Shown piece after piece: positions 1 to 5,659 of a stretch of 13,028 bases of DNA (positions within the stretch are counted from its first letter, which is position 1; each line of letters begins with the position of its first letter). Source of the DNA: Actinomycetota bacterium (lineage in GTDB: Bacteria > Actinomycetota > Actinomycetes > S36-B12 > UBA10799); the NCBI GenBank assembly GCA_030837445.1, contig JAUPKM010000421.1, positions 1 through 13,028 on the forward strand. Reading direction: 5' to 3'. The notes beneath the pieces were generated by a model that did no database searches, had not been told where the DNA came from, and saw nothing but the letters and a program-made list of their open reading frames with translations. A program made the translations under genes and the position numbers.

Positions 1-1041
1 CTCGTGGACGTCGAAGTCGTTCTGGATGTAGCCGTGGCTGAGCATGAAGTCCTTGCCGATCTCGACGGACACGAGGTTCTGCGGCGACAGATTCGGGACC
101 ATGTCGATGTCCTTGATGCCGCGGTAGGTGTCTTCGACGTCGAGGTAGAAGGTCTGCTTGTCCAGGATGGCGGCGGCGGCATGCTTGTGCTCGTTCGCCC
201 AGCGGCCGACCTTGATCATGCCCTTCATGAACGTCACCACGAGCTCCGGATGCTCCTCGGCCATCACGTCGGTGCAGGTGATGACGGCTGGGATGTTCGC
301 GACCTGCAGCGTCCAGTCCGGGTAGCGGGACAGGTCCTCGATGGCCTTGAACTTGCCCGTGGCCTCCTGCAGGTGCTGGAAGGGCTTGCTCTGGCTGTAG
401 ATCGCATCGACCACGCCGGTCTCCAGCGCGGTCTCTAGGGGGCGGAACGCGAGGTCGTGCTTGTGGTCGCGCTTGAGCCACAGCTCGGACGGGTTCTCCA
501 TCGGGTCGAGCATCGCGGGGTTGTCGTACCAGTCGTCGGGGTACGGGAACTCCACGATCTCGACGTCGTCGCGGGTCATCCCGTTGACGCGGAGCATGAG
601 CTCGATGCCCTGCTCCTCCTGGATGCGCCACCAGTCGTTCTTGGTCGTGTTCAGGCTCTTCGTCAGGCCGATCTTCTTGCCCTTGAGCTCGGCCATCCGG
701 TAGATGTCGTCGCGCGCCCGCACCAGCATCACGCCGCCCTCGTGCGGGGCGTGCGTAACGCCCAGCAGGCGGGTGCGGCGGATGTCCGCGTTCACCGCGA
801 CGGGCGGGAACAGTCCGCCGAAGCGGATGAGGTTGTCCAGGTTGTGGATGTAGTGGGGGTACCAGTTGTTCTCGCGGACCGAGCGCAGGAAGGCGTACTT
901 CACGCCGATCTTCTTGAACTCCTCACGCGTCCAGCCGAGCTCCTGGTCCACGTTGCTCGCCGACACCAGCGGGCAGTTGGTGTAGTAGACCTCGTTCCAG
1001 TCCAGCGCCACCGTGCTCAGATCGACGACCTTCTCCGCCAT
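1..1041 (-). CDS. DszB-like sulfinate desulfinase (partial, C-terminus beyond window)
   Basis: The reading frame is open from ATG at 1041 to the window edge: 347 residues with no stop. A GGAG and a GAGG lie within 11 bases upstream of the ATG, which supports this start. The protein has the periplasmic-binding-protein fold pattern of the SsuA/NrtA/NMT1 group but no signal peptide, so it is probably a cytoplasmic enzyme. It resembles DszB, the 2'-hydroxybiphenyl-2-sulfinate desulfinase of the 4S dibenzothiophene desulfurisation pathway. It has YTNCP with Cys23, His63, and RFGG with Arg73, followed by FPP and TRLLGV. DszB has the same layout (Cys27, His60, Arg70), with the same ten-residue spacing from His to Arg. 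DszB is about 365 residues long, so only a short C-terminal piece should be missing. The likely reaction releases sulfite from an organic sulfinate; the true substrate is unknown. The TetR gene lies 106 bp upstream in the same direction. The family assignment is fairly sure, the exact reaction is not. Confidence 0.75.
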   Translation of the reverse strand, partial: MAEKVVDLSTVALDWNEVYYTNCPLVSASNVDQELGWTREEFKKIGVKYAFLRSVRENNWYPHYIHNLDNLIRFGGLFPPVAVNADIRRTRLLGVTHAPHEGGVMLVRARDDIYRMAELKGKKIGLTKSLNTTKNDWWRIQEEQGIELMLRVNGMTRDDVEIVEFPYPDDWYDNPAMLDPMENPSELWLKRDHKHDLAFRPLETALETGVVDAIYSQSKPFQHLQEATGKFKAIEDLSRYPDWTLQVANIPAVITCTDVMAEEHPELVVTFMKGMIKVGRWANEHKHAAAAILDKQTFYLDVEDTYRGIKDIDMVPNLSPQNLVSVEIGKDFMLSHGYIQNDFDVHE

Positions 1042-1147
1042 GACCTCACTCCTTCACTCCGCCGCAGCAATTGCACACGTCTGTATACATGACCATACGC
1101 GCACAGTTGCGCGGACGCACGACGACCCCGCCTGCTGGTCCGCCAGG
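1042..1147 (-). promoter_or_regulatory. Spacer between TetR gene and DszB-like gene; possible promoter
   Basis: On the minus strand this 106-bp spacer has a TATACA that could serve as a -10 box (complement at 1082-1087), about 40 bp before the ATG. It lies inside the palindrome TGTATACA (1082-1089). A wider GTAT...ATAC inverted repeat covers 1083-1098. No good -35 box is visible. The palindromes could be an operator for the neighbouring TetR protein. This is weak evidence. Confidence 0.3.
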
Positions 1148-1777
1148 TCAGCGGGCCACGGTGGGCGGATCCGGCGGGGACGGCCACGGCGTCGCCCCAG
1201 CCCGGCGAGCGGCGTGCACCAGCTCCTCGCGCAGCACCTCCACCGGGATGTCGTCTAGCCCGGCGGCATCGACGAGGTACTCCTCGAAGATCCGCCAGCC
1301 CAGGGCCGTCGCGACGATCTGCGCGGCACGGACGCGAGCCGCGTCGTCAGACAGGCCGTAGCCCGCGACCAGGCTGTCCGCGATCGCCTGCACGGGGTTG
1401 TGGATAGCGTCGGACGACATCGGCCGACCCGAAATAGCCAGCACAGCCCCGATCCGGACCCACCTGCCCATCACCGTGTCAGGTCCATGCCCCTGACCCG
1501 CCAACGGATGCTCTGCAACGGCCCGCGCGAGCTGCTCGGACACGTGCGCGAACACCGCAGCAATCAGATCGTCCCGGCTGCCGACATAACGGCGGATCAG
1601 CGTCAGATTCACGTCCGCCTCGGCGGCCACGTCCCGAAGCGACACCCCATCGACACCCCGCAGAGCGAACAGGGTGGCCGCCGCATCCAGAACAGCGGCG
1701 CGCACCTCGTCAGGACCCGATGGCGCACCCGGACGACGTCGTGGACCGGGTCGAGCCGGCCCTGTTGGAGCACTCAT
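1148..1777 (-). CDS. TetR-family transcriptional regulator
   Basis: A 209-residue protein of normal TetR length. A basic, proline-rich leader (residues 1-22) is followed by the TetR helix-turn-helix: a first helix around VRAAVLDAAATLFALRGVDG (25-44), then SLRDVAAEADVNLTLIRRYVGSRDDLIAAVF (46-76), which carries the usual small-residue turn and the aromatic xYVGS end. The rest would be the ligand-binding domain. I chose the ATG at 1777, with a purine-rich GGAAGGATGGGG stretch just upstream. The frame stays open to a TTG at 1909, but the extra 44 residues do not resemble the family; an ATG at 1801 is also possible. It probably controls the DszB-like gene directly downstream, perhaps in response to a sulfur or aromatic compound. 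The ligand is not deducible. Confidence 0.8.
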   Translation of the reverse strand: MSAPTGPARPGPRRRPGAPSGPDEVRAAVLDAAATLFALRGVDGVSLRDVAAEADVNLTLIRRYVGSRDDLIAAVFAHVSEQLARAVAEHPLAGQGHGPDTVMGRWVRIGAVLAISGRPMSSDAIHNPVQAIADSLVAGYGLSDDAARVRAAQIVATALGWRIFEEYLVDAAGLDDIPVEVLREELVHAARRAGATPWPSPPDPPTVAR

Positions 1778-1915
1778 CCCCCCATCCTTCCCGACAGCCA
1801 TCCCACTACGCCGCACGAGAACCACGGAGCCGTGATGGAGGGGTGTCTCCGAAAGATCGGGACGGTTGCCGCCGAACACCGCGATCCCAGGCCTTGTCGC
1901 CTTGACCAAGTTGGT

Positions 1916-1940
1916 GACCTACGCATTCTGTGCGTAGGTC
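1916..1940. repeat. Perfect 10-bp inverted repeat with tRNA-like arms
   Basis: GACCTACGCA and TGCGTAGGTC are separated by 5 bases. GACCTACGCATT also occurs in both tRNA-Thr fragments (2092-2103 and the copy at 12832-12876), so on the minus strand this element resembles the anticodon stem and variable region of that tRNA. It lies 139 bp upstream of the TetR start and 126 bp from the tRNA fragment. It could be a TetR operator or a relic of a recombination site. Confidence 0.6.
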
Positions 1941-1959
1941 GAACGAATGGACGTTCGGA

Positions 1960-1981
1960 CCGGGGCATTTCCGGGGCATTT
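1960..1981 (+). repeat. Tandem 11-bp repeat CCGGGGCATTT x2, right end of unit X
   Basis: Two perfect adjoining copies end 84 bp before the tRNA fragment. The same 11-mer, again followed by CCGGG, lies 83 bp beyond the second tRNA fragment (12960-12975). One-helical-turn spacing near an att-like site is typical of tyrosine-integrase arm sites; that role is inferred. Nearby are CGAACG/CGTTCG (6-bp inverted repeat, 1940-1957) and two ATCGGAC copies just downstream. Confidence 0.6.
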
Positions 1982-2037
1982 GATCCGAGAAATCGGACGA
2001 ATCGGACCCCTTGACGTGTCTCCCAAATCGCCGTAAC

Positions 2038-2054
2038 CTGTTGCAGCGCAACAG
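2038..2054. repeat. Hairpin CTGTTGC-AGC-GCAACAG next to tRNA fragment
   Basis: Perfect 7-bp arms with a 3-base loop, followed on the plus strand by ATTTTG, lie 11 bp before the tRNA fragment. It could be a plus-strand terminator or a recombinase-bound inverted repeat. A related hairpin with the reverse-complement core lies at the same place beside the second fragment (12810-12822). Confidence 0.5.
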
Positions 2055-2065
2055 ATTTTGACCGA

Positions 2066-2110
2066 GAGCCGCCTCGGGGATTTGAACCCCGGACCTACGC
2101 ATTACGAGCC
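2066..2110 (-). repeat. 45-bp tRNA-Thr(CGT) 3'-half fragment, att-like copy A
   Basis: Read on the minus strand, it starts in the anticodon loop (CTCGTAA, anticodon CGT). It continues through the 3' anticodon strand TGCGT, the variable bases AGGTC and the T arm CGGGG-TTCAAAT-CCCCG, to the 3' acceptor strand AGGCGGC. The 5' half is absent: the bases upstream (GCGGG) do not pair with TGCGT, and no GCCGCCT acceptor strand follows at tRNA distance. CCA is not encoded. It is identical over 45 bp to the copy at 12832-12876. Integration of tyrosine-recombinase elements into tRNA 3' halves leaves exactly such fragments, so this is read as an attachment-site copy. Confidence 0.85.
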
Positions 2111-2439
2111 CGCGGAATCCGGCCCTCGGTGCCCGGTATGTCCACTCCCTTGGAGGGCTTCAGGACCAGGGAGACCCACATGGACCCACCCCGGCCGACC
2201 CGGAAAGGGCAAAGAAAGGGCAAACGACGGATGCGTACCCTGGGCTTCTCACACAGGCTCGGCATGCGTCGTCGGATGTCTAATCCATGAAGTCACAATT
2301 GCGAGACCAACGCCATGGCAACGCTAAGCACGCTGCTTCGTCGGCGCTTCCACCGCGGGAGTCATGGCGCTGGTCAGGCTGTCCTCGAGCATCAAGCTGG
2401 TCGGTGAGAGCAAGCGCCTTTGACGTAGCCTGCAAGGAC
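2111..2439. other. Gene-free left end of unit Y
   Basis: About 330 bp with no convincing gene. The 89-residue plus-strand frame that crosses the tRNA fragment is the usual translation artefact of such a fragment. The stretch holds the tandem repeats at 2203-2224 and is otherwise featureless to my reading up to the lacI promoter. Confidence 0.6.
2203..2224 (+). repeat. Tandem 11-bp repeat GAAAGGGCAAA x2, left end of unit Y
   Basis: Two perfect adjoining copies start 93 bp inside unit Y. The core GAAAGGGCAA recurs four times at the other end of Y (12719-12773). The helical spacing suggests an arm-type site for an integrase or accessory protein. Confidence 0.6.
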
Positions 2440-2445
2440 TAGGCT
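2440..2445 (+). promoter_or_regulatory. Candidate -10 box for a leaderless lacI-type transcript
   Basis: TAGGCT fits the actinobacterial TANNNT -10 pattern and sits exactly at -12 to -7 if the A of the ATG at 2452 is +1. The only Shine-Dalgarno-like sequence (AAGGA, 2434-2438) is 13 bases from the ATG, too far for normal use. A TTGACG lies at 2420-2425, but with a spacer of only 14 bp. The placement favours a leaderless mRNA. Confidence 0.4.
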
Positions 2446-2451
2446 TCGCAC

Positions 2452-3525
2452 ATGAGACGTCCGAGTGGGCCGTCCCTCACCGATGTCGCCAAGGCCGCTG
2501 GAGTGGGCACCGGAACCGCCGGCAGAGCACTGGGGGGCTATGGGAAGGTGCGGCCTAGCACCCGCGCCCACGTCCTGGCCGTCGCAGAGAGCATGGGCTA
2601 CAGGCCGAACCGACTTGCGCAGGGCATGATCGCGGGCCGTACCCGGACTATTGGTGTGGTCTGCGCCGACGTAGAGAGCCCCTTCTTTTCCCGCATGGTG
2701 CGGGGCATCAGTGACGTTGCGAGCGAGAACGGATATGGCACGCTCCTGACGAACAGCGACGAGAACGTGGTTTTGGAGCGAGACGCTCTTGAAATGCTGC
2801 TGGAGAGCCGGGTCGCGGGGGTCGTTGTAACGCCGGCTGACGTGCACAACGTGAAGCACCTCAAGGCCGCGGTGGCCGACGGCTTCCCGGTCGTGCTTGC
2901 CGATCGTCTGACTTCCGTCAAAGCCGACAGTGTCCTCATTGACAGCGTGGCTGCCATGCACGAAGCCGTAACCGCACTGCTGAAGCATGGGCATCGGCGG
3001 GTCGCCATCCTGGCTGAGTTGCGGAGCGAGAGAGACCTAGCTTGGCAAGACGAAGCCGGCCGAAGCAGACGAAGTGGCACGCCACTGTCGCCTAGCGCTG
3101 CGAGAGTTGCCGGCTACATCCAGGCCCACATTGAGGCGGGTGTACCCGTAGATCCCGAGTTGGTGCGCGCCACTAGGGAGTACAGCGCCGAGGCCGCGAC
3201 GGCTGAGACGCTAGAGCTACTTTCGAGCTCGTGCGCGCCGACAGCACTGATCGCCGCTGACGACGTGATGTCGATCGGCGCCTACCGGGCAATCGTGGAC
3301 GCACGCATCCGTGTCCCTAGAGACCTGTCCTTCGTTGCGTTCGACGATCTACCTTGGCTGACCCTCGTCAAGCCCCAGCTGTCCGTAGTTCGACAGCCCG
3401 TGTACGAGATTGGTACTCGGGCAGCGACCCTGTTGTTCGAACGCATCAACGGAAATGTGGCCAAACCTCGAAGGGTTGTGCTGCCTTATGAGTTCATCGC
3501 CAGAGGATCGGTGGCATCACTCTGA
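2452..3525 (+). CDS. LacI-family transcriptional regulator
   Basis: A 357-residue protein. Residues 8-29 form the LacI helix-turn-helix (SLTDVAKAAGVGTGTAGRAL). A hinge follows (YRPNRLAQGMIAGRTRTIGVV, about 50-70), then a sugar-binding core ending in the family's FDDLPWLTLVKPQLSVVRQP stretch (297-316). The recognition helix reads GTGTAGRAL instead of the common SxxTVSRVL, so its operator may be unusual. A longer loop with charged residues sits near 190-215. It is the only regulator in unit Y and faces the operon end to end. It probably represses the operon through the palindrome at 12473-12490, with the imported compound or a phosphorylated intermediate as inducer. Its last 40 bp overlap the end of the VOC gene on the other strand. 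Confidence 0.88.
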   Translation: MRRPSGPSLTDVAKAAGVGTGTAGRALGGYGKVRPSTRAHVLAVAESMGYRPNRLAQGMIAGRTRTIGVVCADVESPFFSRMVRGISDVASENGYGTLLTNSDENVVLERDALEMLLESRVAGVVVTPADVHNVKHLKAAVADGFPVVLADRLTSVKADSVLIDSVAAMHEAVTALLKHGHRRVAILAELRSERDLAWQDEAGRSRRSGTPLSPSAARVAGYIQAHIEAGVPVDPELVRATREYSAEAATAETLELLSSSCAPTALIAADDVMSIGAYRAIVDARIRVPRDLSFVAFDDLPWLTLVKPQLSVVRQPVYEIGTRAATLLFERINGNVAKPRRVVLPYEFIARGSVASL

Positions 3526-3989
3526 AAGTGGCTTTCTCTCGCCCAAGTTTCGAACTCACCCCGATTGGATTCGCATCCAAGTTCGATCCTCCAGCCTTGC
3601 GGGCTCCGCAAATAGGCGTATCGCGGCCGTCCGTCTTCCTCTAGTCCCGTCGCCTCCAGCGCATACCCCTTACGCTCTAGGTCCGATACTGCGTCACGGA
3701 GGCTCGTCACCCAGAACGTCCAATGGTCGAGCCGGTCGCCTCCGTCAGGGGGCCACACGCTGCCGGGTACCGCTTCAATGACTTTCACATAGGGATCCCC
3801 TTGGCGACTGGTCACGAAGCGAACGTCATGGCCTTGTGGCTCTGGCTCACGACTGTCGGCAACACGTACAAGTGCCCGCACAGCGCGCACGGGCGCCCAC
3901 GACACCCCCCACTCGACTCCCAGCCGGGTCATGGTCGCGTCCAGGTCGTCCACCACGAAACCCAGGTGAGCGACTCTTCCGAGCGTCAC
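3486..3989 (-). CDS. VOC superfamily (glyoxalase-fold) protein
   Basis: 167 residues with two glyoxalase-like repeats. The four metal positions of the family are present: His8 (VAHLGFVVDDLD), Glu72 (VKVIEAV), His89 (LDHWTFWV) and Glu136 (GWRIELG). This matches the two-His, two-Glu pattern of methylmalonyl-CoA epimerase and glyoxalase relatives, so it is probably an active metalloenzyme. It starts with GTG inside a 4-bp GTGA overlap with hyuB and is the last gene of the operon. Its 3' end overlaps the lacI-type gene by 40 bp. A role as epimerase or racemase, isomerase, or dicarbonyl detoxifier for a glycation-derived substrate would suit its neighbours, but the reaction cannot be read from the sequence. 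Confidence 0.8.
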   Translation of the reverse strand: MTLGRVAHLGFVVDDLDATMTRLGVEWGVSWAPVRAVRALVRVADSREPEPQGHDVRFVTSRQGDPYVKVIEAVPGSVWPPDGGDRLDHWTFWVTSLRDAVSDLERKGYALEATGLEEDGRPRYAYLRSPQGWRIELGCESNRGEFETWARESHFQSDATDPLAMNS

Positions 3990-5659
3990 GGTGAATACCC
4001 ATAGACGTCCTCGGCGACTTCGCGAGAAACACGGCCAGATGAGACGTCGGCCGCCACCAATTCGGGCTTCCTCGTGCGAGGGTCGCCGAACCCGCCACCG
4101 CCGCCGGCACGAAGGCTGATGACCTCCCCGGGATCCACCTTCCCCTCACCCTTGGTTGGCAGGGGAACTTCCCCCTTCTCAGTCAACAGAGCCAATGATG
4201 CGACACCACCGGATAGGCCCCCTTCGTGACCGCTGGGGGCGAACTTGGGGTTGCTCTGTTCGGTCTCTGAAAGGTACGGCATCGGCACGTCGCTGAGGTT
4301 TCGATAGTCCGCCCGGATTCCTAGCCCTCCACGGTGCTCGCCGGCGCCACCCGAGTCGCATCGGAGTTCGTAGCGCTCGACGCGGAGCATGTAGTTCGAC
4401 TCGATTATCTCCGCCGGGATGATGGCGCAGTTCGCCATGTGCACGTCGACTGCATCGGCACCGTCGTGGCTTGCCGTTGCGCCTGCACCTCCCGCCACGT
4501 TGGCGAGTAGAACCACGCCATCGCCCGTCTTCGGCGAGCGTGACTCGCAGATAAGGACCGGCCAGCCGACGAACCACTCCGCGCTGGAACGTGACGGGTC
4601 AACGGGCAGCAGAGCCTTGGTCATCACGGATGCGAGGCGCTGCGACGCGAGGTGGCGATCACCCACTGCCGCCGGGTAGATCGGGTTGACCGCTGAGCCC
4701 TCCGGTGCATGGATCGTCACGGGGTCTAGTGAACCCTCGTTGAACGGCATGTCGTCCGGCATGAGGCTCTTGACCGCATAGTGGACTACTGACCGGGTTG
4801 TAGATGTCGGGATGTTCATCCCCCCCGGCATCTGGGGGTCAGTCCCGGTGAAGTCCACATGAAGGGTCTCGCCTGTGATCTCCACGGTGGCCGTGAGCCT
4901 GACGGGCCGATCCGGCCCCTGCCCGTCATCATCCAGGAATCCCTCGGCGAAGTAACGACCGTCAGGCAGCTCTTGGATGCGCTGCCGGGTCCGTTCGGCG
5001 GTGTAGTCAAGGAGATCGTCGATGATCTCCTGCAGTCGCTGCGTCCCGTACCTTTCCGCCAACCGCTGGAGCCGTCTGACACCTGAGCGAGCAGAAGCCA
5101 CCTGTGCTCGCAGGTCCCCCAGATTCTGCTTGGGGTGGCGCACGTTCGCAGCGATGATGTCCAGCAGTGTCTGGTTCGGAACCCCGGCGTACTCGAGCTT
5201 GAGCGCCGGCAGCATCACTCCTTCCTCGAAAGCGCTCTGGCTCGCGGCTGCCGCGGTGCCTGCCACTCGGCCGCCCCAGTCCGCATGATGCGCGATCGCG
5301 CCAGTGAAGCCGATAAGCACTCCGGACGGGTCAAATGCGGGCACGAATAGGTTGATGTCGTTCGTCTGGCAGGCGCCCAGATAAGGATGGTTGCTGATGA
5401 ATGCATCGCCAGGATGGATGTCGTCCCCCCACTTCTCCATGCATGCCTGAAGCGCAGGCGCCATGGAGGCTAGGAGTGTTGGGATGTCTAGCGCCGCCGC
5501 AAGGAGCCGCCCACGCGAATCAAAGAGTGCACAGCTGTAGTCCTTCATGTCCTTGACGACAACGCTGAGAGCCGTGCGTCGCAGGGCGTTGCCCATTTCA
5601 TCCGCAATCGTTTCAAGAGCATGCCTCACGACCTCGGTCGTGATCGGGTCGTGCCTCAT
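3986..5659 (-). CDS. hyuB: Hydantoinase/oxoprolinase/lactamase B subunit (HyuB family)
   Basis: 557 residues, the normal size for the HyuB family (N-methylhydantoinase B, 5-oxoprolinase C-terminal half, caprolactamase beta, acetone carboxylase alpha). Start: DPITTEVVRHAL at the N-terminus with the usual EMGNALRRTALS. The metal-site region is GDAFISNHPYLGACQTNDINLF (84-105), then AHHADWGG (123-130), which keeps the HxxDxGG pattern. The late part has GGAGEHRGGLGI and a glycine-rich AGGGGGFGDP near the C-terminus, both typical. With HyuA it would couple ATP hydrolysis to opening a cyclic amide. No acetone carboxylase gamma gene is present, which argues against a carboxylase. Odd point: Gln98 stands where relatives, as I recall them, have a metal-binding His. 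The ATG overlaps the hyuA stop by 4 bp. Confidence 0.87.
   Translation of the reverse strand: MRHDPITTEVVRHALETIADEMGNALRRTALSVVVKDMKDYSCALFDSRGRLLAAALDIPTLLASMAPALQACMEKWGDDIHPGDAFISNHPYLGACQTNDINLFVPAFDPSGVLIGFTGAIAHHADWGGRVAGTAAAASQSAFEEGVMLPALKLEYAGVPNQTLLDIIAANVRHPKQNLGDLRAQVASARSGVRRLQRLAERYGTQRLQEIIDDLLDYTAERTRQRIQELPDGRYFAEGFLDDDGQGPDRPVRLTATVEITGETLHVDFTGTDPQMPGGMNIPTSTTRSVVHYAVKSLMPDDMPFNEGSLDPVTIHAPEGSAVNPIYPAAVGDRHLASQRLASVMTKALLPVDPSRSSAEWFVGWPVLICESRSPKTGDGVVLLANVAGGAGATASHDGADAVDVHMANCAIIPAEIIESNYMLRVERYELRCDSGGAGEHRGGLGIRADYRNLSDVPMPYLSETEQSNPKFAPSGHEGGLSGGVASLALLTEKGEVPLPTKGEGKVDPGEVISLRAGGGGGFGDPRTRKPELVAADVSSGRVSREVAEDVYGYSP

Noticed and set aside
457..1092. Plus-strand frame of 211 residues opposite the DszB-like gene
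   Set aside because: It is a GC-rich shadow frame with valine/histidine/leucine-rich sequence and no family pattern; the minus-strand frame has clear DszB motifs.
1778..1909. Longer TetR start at the TTG at 1909
   Set aside because: The 44 added residues do not resemble the family, and the ATG at 1777 gives a normal length with a purine-rich upstream stretch.
2058..2327. 89-residue plus-strand open frame containing GDLNPGPTHYEP
   Set aside because: This peptide is the common spurious translation of a tRNA 3' half read on the opposite strand; it has no ribosome site and no protein family pattern.
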